From: Ascidiaceihabitans sp029251465
GTDB taxonomy: Bacteria; Pseudomonadota; Alphaproteobacteria; Rhodobacterales; Rhodobacteraceae
NCBI RefSeq assembly: GCF_042932805.1
Contig: NZ_CP170633.1
Span: 1,736,001-1,800,000 of the forward strand
Length of the DNA: 64,000 nt
Direction: 5' to 3'
A program made the position numbers and the translations under genes. Below the pieces are notes generated by a model. It had not been told where the DNA came from. It did no database searches and saw only the letters and a program-made list of their open reading frames with translations. Position 1 is the first letter of the stretch. Each line of letters begins with the position of its first letter. Positions 56,988-64,000 of the stretch are shown here, one piece after another.

Positions 56988-58112
56988 TTAGTTGCCTTGG
57001 GCCTCTGCTCGGCTTTTGCCTGCGACGGCCAACGCGAGGGTCGCGCCCATGAGCCCATCTAGATCGCCGTCCAACACGCCCTTGGTGTCAGAGGTTTCAT
57101 AATTGGTGCGCAAGTCTTTAACCATCTGATAAGGCTGCAAAACATAGGACCGGATCTGGTTACCCCAACCGGCGTCACCCTTGTTTTCGTGCATCTCGTT
57201 CACGGCGGCGTTCCGGCGGTCCAGCTCCATCTGGTACAGCCGCGATTTTAGCGCTTTCATGGCGATGTCACGGTTCTGGTGCTGCGATTTCTCAGAAGAG
57301 GTTACGACGATGCCGGTCGGGGCGTGCGTGATCCGAACTGCCGAATCCGTGGTGTTCACGTGCTGACCGCCAGCGCCGGATGACCGGTATGTGTCGATGC
57401 GGATGTCCGAGGGGTTTACTTCGATTTCGATATTGTCATCGACAACGGGATAAACCCCGACAGACGTAAACGAGGTGTGCCGTTTTGCAGCACTGTCAAA
57501 CGGCGAAATCCGGACCAATCGATGCACGCCCGATTCCGACTTCATCCAGCCATAGGCGTTCAGGCCGCTGATCTTGTAGGTCGCGGATTTGATCCCCGCC
57601 TCTTCGCCCGCACTTTCGGATTGAAGTTCGACCTTGTAGCCCTTTTTCTCGGCCCAACGCACGTACATGCGTGCCAACATCGACGCCCAATCACAGCTTT
57701 CTGTTCCGCCTGCGCCCGAGTTGATTTCGAGGAACGTATCATTGCCATCCGCTTCGCCGTCTAACAGCGCTTCCAACTCTTTCTGAGCGGCGGTGATAGC
57801 CAGCGATTTCAATGCGTTCTCGGCGTCGGTGATGACCTCTTGGTCCTCTTCCATTTCGCCCAATTCGATCATCTCGACGTTGTCGTTCAGGTCGGTTTTG
57901 ATGCCCTCATAAGTCCCGATTGCATCAACTAAATTCTGGCGCTCGCGCATCAGTTTTTGGGCTGCTTCGGCGTCATCCCACAGGTTCGGATCCTCAACGC
58001 GCGCATTGAATTCTTCCAACCGGAACTGCGCGGTTTCAACGTCCAAACGTTGTGCCAAAAGCTCCAGCGATTTTTCAATCTCTGCGACCGTGTTCTGAAC
58101 CTCAGCGCGCAT
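56988..58112 (-). CDS. prfB: Peptide chain release factor 2
   Basis: Ends translation at UGA and UAA. The 374 residues are in one frame, so the programmed frameshift seen in E. coli prfB is absent. The peptide anticodon is SPF, in VRISPFDSAAKRHTSF. GGQ is in YRSSGAGGQHVNTTDSAVRITHAPTGIVV, the loop that enters the peptidyl-transferase site. The N-terminus is a coiled coil (VAEIEKSLELLAQRLDVETAQFRLEEFNARVEDPNLW). It lies downstream of mrcA on the same strand, with a 98-bp gap that contains a hairpin. Confidence 0.97.
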   Translation of the reverse strand: MRAEVQNTVAEIEKSLELLAQRLDVETAQFRLEEFNARVEDPNLWDDAEAAQKLMRERQNLVDAIGTYEGIKTDLNDNVEMIELGEMEEDQEVITDAENALKSLAITAAQKELEALLDGEADGNDTFLEINSGAGGTESCDWASMLARMYVRWAEKKGYKVELQSESAGEEAGIKSATYKISGLNAYGWMKSESGVHRLVRISPFDSAAKRHTSFTSVGVYPVVDDNIEIEVNPSDIRIDTYRSSGAGGQHVNTTDSAVRITHAPTGIVVTSSEKSQHQNRDIAMKALKSRLYQMELDRRNAAVNEMHENKGDAGWGNQIRSYVLQPYQMVKDLRTNYETSDTKGVLDGDLDGLMGATLALAVAGKSRAEAQGN

Positions 58113-58183
58113 CTGCGTGATCCTTAAAAACTATTTAGAATTAGGGTGATAAACCAGCGATGAGGCTGCGGCAAGCGGGTAAG

Positions 58184-58202
58184 GTGGGCGTGTCGCCCAC
58201 CA
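58184..58202. repeat. 8-bp perfect hairpin after mrcA
   Basis: GGTGGGCG-TGT-CGCCCACC, 9 bp past the mrcA stop and 72 bp before the prfB start. No T-run follows, so it is not a strong terminator; it may affect mRNA stability. Confidence 0.5.
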
Positions 58203-58210
58203 CGTGTGCG

Positions 58211-60766
58211 CTAATACAGGCCGCCCGAGCTTAGCGTGCCAAAGTTTGCTTTTGACCCGACAACCGCTTTTTTGCCCGACGATGTCGTGACTTCCTTGCC
58301 GCCAGTTCCACCCTCTTCTCTGAACAGTGGTAAATCTGCGCCCATTGCAAAACCGCCATCAAATGCGATGCCAAAGATCGGTTCTTCGCCGTCACGGAAA
58401 TACTCAGAGACAACGTTGTCACCGCTCGCACCATCGCCCAAACGTGCGCCGGTAAACCGGTCGATATTGATAAAATGCCCGCCCGGAGGCACATCAAACG
58501 CACCACCACCAAATTTCTTGGTCGCTTCTTTCATAAATTGTTGGAACACAGGTCCGCACATTCCACCACCCGACGCCCCCTTGCCCAACGAGCGCGGTGT
58601 GTCAAAACCGATGTAACAGCCCGCAACGATATTGCTGGTAAAGCCCACAAACCAAACATCTTTTGAATCGTTTGTCGTGCCTGTTTTACCGGCTGTTGGC
58701 ACGGATAGGTTCACGGTTTTACGTGCCGTGCCGCGTTCCACAACACCACGCATCATCGACGTCAGCTGATAGGCCGTGATCGGATCCATCACCCGCTCGC
58801 GGTCTGAAATAATGCGCGGCCCCAACCCCTGATCCAAAGACGCGACGCGGCAATCTTCGCAAGAGCGTTCGTCATGGCGAAAGATCGTTTTGCCGTAGCG
58901 ATCCTGAATACGATCCACCAGCGTTGGGCGGATGCGTTCGCCGCCATTTGCAAACATCGCATAGGCTGCAACCATTTGATAAAGCGTGGTTTCTTCTGAT
59001 CCAAGCGAGTTCGCAAGGAAGCGGCCCATGTTGTTGTAGACCCCGAATTTCTCGGCGTAGGATGCGACCGTGTCCATGCCGACTTCTTCGGCCAAACGGA
59101 TCGTCATCAAGTTTCGAGATTGCTCGATCCCCGTGCGCAATGGTGTCGGGCCGTAGAATTTGTTCGATGAATTGCGCGGACGCCACAGCCCTTGCGGCGT
59201 GTTGATTTCGATGGGCGCATCGACCACAATTGTCGCCGGTGAATAACCACTATCGAGGGCCGCTGCATACACAAACGGCTTAAAGCTGGAACCCGGTTGG
59301 CGGCGCGCTTGCGTCGCGCGATTGAACACCGACGCCTGATAGCTAAAGCCACCCTGCATCGCGATCACGCGGCCAGTGTCTACGTCCATCGCGACAAAGC
59401 CGCCCTGCACTTCTGGCACTTGGCGCAATGTCCAGCGGATGAAACTGCCGTCCGCATCAGCCGTCATGCGGCGCACGTGTACGACTTCGCCGACCGCGAG
59501 CAGATCACCGGCAACTTGGGCTTTGCGCCCCAGCGAACCGTCTTCGAGACGTTTACGGGCCCACTGTACGTCTTTCGCGGAAATCCAGTGGCCGTCAGCG
59601 TCATCCTTAACGCCTTCGATACCGATCCGGGCCTCGGTGCTGCCAACCTCAAGAACAACCGCCGGATACCACTGATTTTCCAACGCAATGTCGCGCGCGA
59701 TTTTCGTTTTGGACAGGGCCGTGCGCCAATTGACCTCACTGTCCAATTGCGCGACCGGAATGGTTTGGCCACTGCCATGCCACACGCCACGACCACGGTC
59801 GTAACGTTCCAGTTGGCGCTGCAACGCATCAGCAGCGACAGGCTGCATTTCGTTATCGATGGTGGCACGCACGGTCATCCCGCCAGTGAAAAATTCGCCC
59901 TCGCCAAAGTCTTGGCTCAGTTGGCGGCGAATTTCATCGGTGAAATAATCACGCGGCGGCAGGTCTTTTTTAAAGCTGGTGTAGTCTCCGTTTTGCACGG
60001 ATTTCAGCGGTAACACCCGTTCGCTTTCGTAAACATCCGCGGTGATGTAGCCGTTTTCCATCATCTCTTTGAGCACGAAATTGCGGCGCGATGTCAGCCG
60101 GTCTTTGCGGCGTACCGGGTGAAAATCAGACGGCGCTTTGGGCAGGCTGGCAAGCATCGCCGCCTCGTGGGGGGCCAATTCGCTCAGCGTTTTGTTGAAA
60201 TACGTCTGGCTGGCCGCCGCGACACCAAAGCTGTTTTGACCCAGGAAAATCTCGTTTAGGTACAATTCAAGAATTTGGTCTTTGTCCAGCGTCTGTTCGA
60301 TCCGTGCGGCCAGAATGATCTCTTGGATCTTACGCTGTGCACGGCGTTCCCCGCCCAGCAAAAAGTTCTTCATCACCTGCTGCGTGATCGTCGAGGCCCC
60401 GCGGACATCGCCGCCACGGGTTTTTAGCGCCGTAAACGCCGCCGCCCCGATTTGGCGCAGATCGTAACCGTCGTGTTCGTAGAAATTCTTGTCTTCCGCA
60501 CTGACAAACGCCTGTTTGATCATAACGGGGATGGAATCTGCTGGTGCAAACAAACGACGTTCTTTGGCGAACTCGTCAATCAAACGCCCTTGGCCAGAAT
60601 AAATCCGGCTGATCGTGGGCGGTGCGTATTCTGCCAAAGATTCGTGGCTGGGCAAATCGCGCCCATACATCCAGAATATCGCGCCAATGGTTAAGGCCAT
60701 CATAGCCAAACCCATTGTTATCGTTGTGAAAATTCCGCCGAAAAACGACAGGATGAATCTGAACAT
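58211..60766 (-). CDS. mrcA: Class A penicillin-binding protein 1A
   Basis: A bifunctional peptidoglycan polymerase and cross-linker. The 851-residue protein has an N-terminal membrane anchor (about 5-30: ILSFFGGIFTTITMGLAMMALTIGAIFWMY). The glycosyltransferase domain follows (AFVSAEDKNFYEHDGYDLRQIGAAAF, RGASTITQQVMKNFLLGGER). An OB-like insert comes next, then the transpeptidase with Ser in RQPGSSFKPFVYAAALDSGY, then SRN in EQSRNLMTIRLA and KTG in AGKTGTTNDSKDVWFVG. A Gly/Lys-rich tail ends it. It lies between an N-acetylmuramoyl-L-alanine amidase (107 bp upstream) and prfB. Confidence 0.96.
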   Translation of the reverse strand: MFRFILSFFGGIFTTITMGLAMMALTIGAIFWMYGRDLPSHESLAEYAPPTISRIYSGQGRLIDEFAKERRLFAPADSIPVMIKQAFVSAEDKNFYEHDGYDLRQIGAAAFTALKTRGGDVRGASTITQQVMKNFLLGGERRAQRKIQEIILAARIEQTLDKDQILELYLNEIFLGQNSFGVAAASQTYFNKTLSELAPHEAAMLASLPKAPSDFHPVRRKDRLTSRRNFVLKEMMENGYITADVYESERVLPLKSVQNGDYTSFKKDLPPRDYFTDEIRRQLSQDFGEGEFFTGGMTVRATIDNEMQPVAADALQRQLERYDRGRGVWHGSGQTIPVAQLDSEVNWRTALSKTKIARDIALENQWYPAVVLEVGSTEARIGIEGVKDDADGHWISAKDVQWARKRLEDGSLGRKAQVAGDLLAVGEVVHVRRMTADADGSFIRWTLRQVPEVQGGFVAMDVDTGRVIAMQGGFSYQASVFNRATQARRQPGSSFKPFVYAAALDSGYSPATIVVDAPIEINTPQGLWRPRNSSNKFYGPTPLRTGIEQSRNLMTIRLAEEVGMDTVASYAEKFGVYNNMGRFLANSLGSEETTLYQMVAAYAMFANGGERIRPTLVDRIQDRYGKTIFRHDERSCEDCRVASLDQGLGPRIISDRERVMDPITAYQLTSMMRGVVERGTARKTVNLSVPTAGKTGTTNDSKDVWFVGFTSNIVAGCYIGFDTPRSLGKGASGGGMCGPVFQQFMKEATKKFGGGAFDVPPGGHFINIDRFTGARLGDGASGDNVVSEYFRDGEEPIFGIAFDGGFAMGADLPLFREEGGTGGKEVTTSSGKKAVVGSKANFGTLSSGGLY

Positions 60767-60873
60767 CGGCTGCTTTCGCTCTTTATCTGTTCTGCTCTTG
60801 GCTTAACTATACTTTACGCGCGCCTGAGGGTCAAAACACGAAGCTGTCGCGCGCTGGCCGAAAGTCGCTGGTT

Positions 60874-62088
60874 TTACTGGCGCACCAAAGGCCGTGTTGC
60901 CAAATCATCCGCGCGCCACGTCAGGATCGCGTCGCGCATCGCTTGCACCATGTTTGCACGCCAAACCGGATCACGCAGATTGGCCAAATCGCGACTGGAA
61001 CTCATGAAACCAACCTCGACGAGAACCGATGGAATGTCGGCACTTTTGAGCACTGAAAATCCGGCCCGGCGTTGCCGCGTTTTGCTCAGAGGCGCGCCCG
61101 AGGCCTCGATGTATTCGATCAACGACACCGCGAGCGCATCGTTGCGTGGTCCGGTTTCTTGACGCGCCAATTCGATCAAGATTTCCGCCACCTGATCATC
61201 CGCGCCGGTCAGGTCGACACCGGCGATAATGTCGGCGCGGTTGTGTTGCGCAGCCAGTTGCGCGGTCGCCGCATCGCTGGCCTCGTCCGATAACGTGTAG
61301 ACCGTGGCCCCGTGCGCTTGCCCGTTGGCGATGGCATCTGCGTGCAAGGACAAAAACAAATCCGCCTTGGCGCGATGGGCCATGCCGACGCGCGCGGGCA
61401 GCGACACAAATACGTCTTCGTTGCGGGTCAGATACACGTCGGCCTCGCCGCTGCGGGCCAGTTTGTCCGCCAATTCGCGCGCGAACGTCAGCATCAAATC
61501 TTTTTCCGCCATTCCCTCGCGCACCGCCCCCGGGTCAACGCCACCGTGCCCCGGATCAATCACGATCACGAATCTGTCGTCGGGCCCAGCATGCGGCACG
61601 GGTGCGCTGGCCTTGGCCTCGCGTTGCGCATCCTCTGGGGCACCGGCGGCGGCGGCAAAGTCGTTGGCCTTAGCCTTTTTCAACTGAATCGTCAGCACGG
61701 CGCGGCCCGTTTCAGCATCCACCGGCATCGCCACCTCAAGCGGCAGCATAGGTTCGCTCAAATCCATCACAAGGCGCGACCAACCTGCGCGAAACGGGCC
61801 ATAGCGCACCGCACTGACACGCCCCGCCTCTGACAAAAGATCGCTATCGCTGACCCCTGTCCAATCCGCCTCGCGAAAATCAACGATCACACGGGCAGGA
61901 TTATCCAGATGGAAGACACGAAACGGCACACCTTGGCTCAGGTGAATTTCGAGTGTGGTTTTCCCGAACCAGCCGTCCACGATTTGGCTGGCCTGCGCAT
62001 CGACCCGCGCCACAACCCCGAGGTTTTGCGCATTCGCACTGCTTGCAAAAGCAATCACCACCGCCAAGATTTGAAATACGTACCGCAT
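60874..62088 (-). CDS. amiC: N-acetylmuramoyl-L-alanine amidase with AMIN domain
   Basis: A periplasmic zinc amidase that splits daughter cells' peptidoglycan. The 404-residue protein begins with a signal peptide (MRYVFQILAVVIAFASSANA). The AMIN domain (about 40-130) has the FHLDNPARVIVDFREADW segment and binds peptidoglycan at the septum. The amidase_3 domain (about 170-400) has VIDPGHGGVDPGAVREGMAEKDLMLTFA (His, Glu zinc ligands), FLSLHADAIANGQAHGATVYTLSD (His) and SVLVEVGFMSS (catalytic Glu). In relatives rne is often upstream; here an aminotransferase is. It is followed by mrcA. Confidence 0.94.
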   Translation of the reverse strand: MRYVFQILAVVIAFASSANAQNLGVVARVDAQASQIVDGWFGKTTLEIHLSQGVPFRVFHLDNPARVIVDFREADWTGVSDSDLLSEAGRVSAVRYGPFRAGWSRLVMDLSEPMLPLEVAMPVDAETGRAVLTIQLKKAKANDFAAAAGAPEDAQREAKASAPVPHAGPDDRFVIVIDPGHGGVDPGAVREGMAEKDLMLTFARELADKLARSGEADVYLTRNEDVFVSLPARVGMAHRAKADLFLSLHADAIANGQAHGATVYTLSDEASDAATAQLAAQHNRADIIAGVDLTGADDQVAEILIELARQETGPRNDALAVSLIEYIEASGAPLSKTRQRRAGFSVLKSADIPSVLVEVGFMSSSRDLANLRDPVWRANMVQAMRDAILTWRADDLATRPLVRQ

Positions 62089-62169
62089 GTGCCTGCCCTT
62101 TTGGTCGAACCTTGCGCGGCTCTGTTGATGCGCAGTCTAGCTGATCGCGCGGCGTAAGGGAATCACAAC

Positions 62170-63315
62170 TCAGCCGCGTTGCGCCATAAATCGAGTGAGA
62201 CGCATCAGGCCTTCTTCGATGTCGGCTGACTTTCGCGCATAAGAAAAGCGTAGTGTTTGGTGGCCGCGGATCGGGTCAAAATCCAGACCCGGCGTGACGG
62301 CGACGCCTGCGTGTTCCAGAATTTCGGCGGCGAGCGTGCGGCTGTCATCGGTGATGTCCGACACGTCGGCGTAGACGTAAAACGCACCGTCCGGGGGCGC
62401 GATGTTGGTGAACCCCGCCTTTGGCAAACCGTCTAGCATCAACGCGCGGTTGTGGGTGTACACAGCAAGGTTGGCTTGTAACTCGTCGTCGCAGTCCATC
62501 GCAGCATGGGCGGCAACTTGGGACGCATGAGGCGCGCAAATGAACATGTTCTGGGCGATCCGTTCGATAACGCGCACGTGGTCTTCGGGCACAACCATCC
62601 AGCCAACGCGCCAGCCGGTCATGGAAAAATACTTGGAAAACGAATTGATCACGTAGGTTTCGTTCGTCAGCTGCAGCGCAGTGACTGCCTTGGCCTCGTA
62701 TTCGATGCCGTGGTAAATTTCGTCACTAATGAACGACGCATTCTGCGCCTGCGCCCCGTCAATCAAGGCCTGCATGGCGGGTTTGTCCAGCATCGTGCCA
62801 GTCGGGTTGGCAGGCGAGGCCACCATCAAACCCGCCAGATCCATCCCCGAAAAATCTGCCGCGACAGGCTGATAGCGGTTTTCCGGGGCTGCGGGCAAAT
62901 CAACAGGGGTTAACCCCAGACCGTGCAAAATCTGGCGATAACTAGGATAGCCGGGTGCGCCGATGCCAACGCGATCACCGCTGTCGAACAAGGCCGTGAA
63001 CGCCAGAATGAACGCACCGGATGACCCTGGCGTGATCACGACACGGTTCGGATCCAGATCGACATTGTACCATTCACCGTACATTTGCGCGATGCGGGCG
63101 CGCAACGCCGGCAGACCCAACGCGACGGTATAGCCTAGCGGCCCGTCCTCCATCGCGCGGGTCAAAGCGCGGGTTGCAGCCACTGGTGCGCCTGTACCCG
63201 GTTGGCCAACTTCCATGTGAATAATGTTGCGACCTGCGTCTTCGGCGCGGCGCGCGGCCTCCATCACGTCCATCACAATGAAGGGATCGACCTCGGCGCG
63301 ACTTGAAGTTTTCAT
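62170..63315 (-). CDS. Class I/II PLP-dependent aminotransferase
   Basis: A 381-residue aminotransferase of the aspartate/aromatic (alanine-like) subgroup. VMDVMEAARRAEDAGRNIIHMEVGQPGT is the N-terminal arm; GSSGAFILAFTALFDSGDRVGI binds the phosphate; ASPANPTGTML holds the conserved Asn; SDEIYHGIEY holds Asp and Tyr. The PLP-lysine is in NSFSKYFSMTGWRVGWMVVPE (about residue 236), and the substrate carboxylate Arg is in LRFSYARK. The specific substrate is unclear. I use ATG 63315 (MKTSSRAEVDPF...); ATG 63339 is an alternative that would overlap the divergent gene start. It is divergent from the M48 gene with 22 bp between the starts. Confidence 0.88.
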   Translation of the reverse strand: MKTSSRAEVDPFIVMDVMEAARRAEDAGRNIIHMEVGQPGTGAPVAATRALTRAMEDGPLGYTVALGLPALRARIAQMYGEWYNVDLDPNRVVITPGSSGAFILAFTALFDSGDRVGIGAPGYPSYRQILHGLGLTPVDLPAAPENRYQPVAADFSGMDLAGLMVASPANPTGTMLDKPAMQALIDGAQAQNASFISDEIYHGIEYEAKAVTALQLTNETYVINSFSKYFSMTGWRVGWMVVPEDHVRVIERIAQNMFICAPHASQVAAHAAMDCDDELQANLAVYTHNRALMLDGLPKAGFTNIAPPDGAFYVYADVSDITDDSRTLAAEILEHAGVAVTPGLDFDPIRGHQTLRFSYARKSADIEEGLMRLTRFMAQRG

Positions 63316-63337
63316 GCAGACGTTCCTATTGTTGGCC

Positions 63338-64000
63338 ATGGTTTTTCAATCGTTCTTTCATCGCGTCCTGCCCCGCCAGTCAATAGCCGCTGTCATCTGC
63401 GGGTTCGCCATGCTGATCGCCTTGCCCGCGCAGGCCCAAAGCTTGCTGCGCGATGCGGACATCGAATTTGGCTTGAAACAAATCGCCGCGCCAGTGTTGC
63501 GCGCAGCGGGTCTTAGCCCCAGTCGGGTCAAGATTCTGGTGGTGAACGACAGCTCGCTGAATGCATTTGTGGTCAGCAATGACGCGATTTTTATCCACTA
63601 CGGGCTGATCAACAAACTGACGCGCGCCAATATGTTGCAAGGCATCATCGCACACGAAGCCGCGCACATTACCAACGGGCACATCACGCGGCGCATCACC
63701 AATTTAGGGTCCGCGCGCACGGCCGCCGGCCTTGGTCTGGCGTTGGCAGCAATTGCCGCCGCCGCTGGATCAACAGACGCAGCAACCGGTATCGCCATTG
63801 GCACCCAAGGGGCCGCCCAGCGTGCATTTTTGAAACACACACGGGCCGAAGAAGCATCTGCAGATCAATCCGGCGTGCGCTATTTACGGGCGGCGGGCAT
63901 CCCAGCCCAAGGCCTTGTCGACACGTTGGAAATCTTTCGCGGTCAGGAATTACTGGCCGAAACCCGCCAAGATCCCTACCTGCGCAGTCACCCGTTGTCG
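63338..64000 (+). CDS. M48-family periplasmic metallopeptidase (BepA-like), 3' end outside window
   Basis: Runs from ATG 63338 to the window end, giving 221 residues. The signal peptide includes VLPRQSIAAVICGFAMLIALPAQAQ. Then DADIEFGLKQIAAPVLRAAGLSPSRVKILVVNDSSLNAFVVSNDAIFIHYGLI is the BepA-type pre-catalytic segment. The zinc motif is HEAAH (His106 to His110) in IIAHEAAHITNGHITRR, and KHTRAEEASADQSGVRYL holds the third ligand Glu. A TPR domain is expected in the missing C-terminal part. BepA-type peptidases degrade stalled beta-barrel proteins at the BAM complex, which fits with the BamE-like gene elsewhere in the window. It is divergent from the aminotransferase, with only a 22-bp gap between starts. 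Confidence 0.88.
   Translation, partial: MVFQSFFHRVLPRQSIAAVICGFAMLIALPAQAQSLLRDADIEFGLKQIAAPVLRAAGLSPSRVKILVVNDSSLNAFVVSNDAIFIHYGLINKLTRANMLQGIIAHEAAHITNGHITRRITNLGSARTAAGLGLALAAIAAAAGSTDAATGIAIGTQGAAQRAFLKHTRAEEASADQSGVRYLRAAGIPAQGLVDTLEIFRGQELLAETRQDPYLRSHPLS

Noticed and set aside
56988..58112. Programmed frameshift in prfB
   Set aside because: The gene reads through in one frame for 374 residues; no in-frame UGA near codon 25.
58184..58202. Terminator after mrcA
   Set aside because: A perfect hairpin but without a T-run on the minus strand; recorded as a repeat only.
1..64000. CRISPR arrays, insertion sequences, prophage and toxin-antitoxin loci
   Set aside because: No tandem spaced repeats, transposase, integrase or phage genes were seen; the one PIN gene is not next to an antitoxin.

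Overview
The window looks like chromosomal DNA of an alphaproteobacterium of the Rhodobacteraceae (Roseobacter group). The evidence is gene content and order: yceD-rpmF-plsX-fabH-ihfA-merR; argS-SPOR-nagZ-scpA-scpB; amidase-mrcA-prfB; an OlsB-type ornithine lipid acyltransferase; a one-cysteine DksA; a doubled-domain Dcd; prfB in a single frame; and TRAP transport genes. The exact genus cannot be read from the sequence. Nearly all of it is dense, conserved, vertically inherited-looking housekeeping DNA. I see no insertion sequence, prophage, CRISPR array or rRNA.

Layout: 1-7.6 kb holds anmK (cut by the window edge), tyrS, a FemAB-like acyltransferase, an SDR/acetyltransferase pair behind a perfect palindrome, an ABC-F ATPase, olsB and a BamE-like lipoprotein. 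7.7-12.5 kb is the ribosome/fatty-acid operon ending in ihfA and a MerR regulator with a long acidic tail. It is followed by tRNA-Pro(GGG) and dcd. 13.8-20.6 kb (minus strand) is dgt, argS, a SPOR protein, nagZ, scpA, scpB and a small protein. 20.7-23.5 kb has an ErpA-type Fe-S carrier and xthA, separated by an unexplained two-gene cassette: a 72-residue repeat peptide and a 353-residue helical protein. Its 371-bp upstream region carries a 17-bp perfect inverted repeat and two DnaA-box matches.

23.6-34.3 kb: FAD monooxygenase, dksA, moxR, GNAT, a DUF2927-type lipoprotein, a small membrane protein, a VWA protein, a P450, an M48 peptidase, and a coupled rRNA methyltransferase/PIN pair. 34.4-40 kb: glnE with a coupled small protein, a YbaK deacylase, a DUF2852 membrane protein behind two matching dyads, an RDD protein and the N-end-rule transferase bpt. 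40-47.7 kb: an unusually large TRAP transporter with a Tat-exported binding protein, a divergent NarL-type two-component system, and a short soluble MCP-like protein.

47.8-52.6 kb: ilvB and ilvN, split by a convergent hybrid kinase. Upstream of ilvB is a complete attenuator: a 15-residue leader peptide containing Leu-Val-Val-Ile-Val, then a terminator. 52.6-57 kb: a small unknown protein, an HTH regulator with its own palindrome, a Rieske oxygenase with a coupled small protein, and an amidase. 57-64 kb: prfB, mrcA, an N-acetylmuramoyl-L-alanine amidase, an aminotransferase and a second M48 peptidase cut by the window end.

The strongest candidates for something undescribed are the repeat-peptide cassette at 21.0-22.6 kb, the ilv attenuator, the paired dyads at 38.0 kb, and the oversized TRAP system with its regulators. 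Start sites were moved inward where an internal start had a better ribosome-binding site or gave a 1-11 bp overlap with the previous gene.
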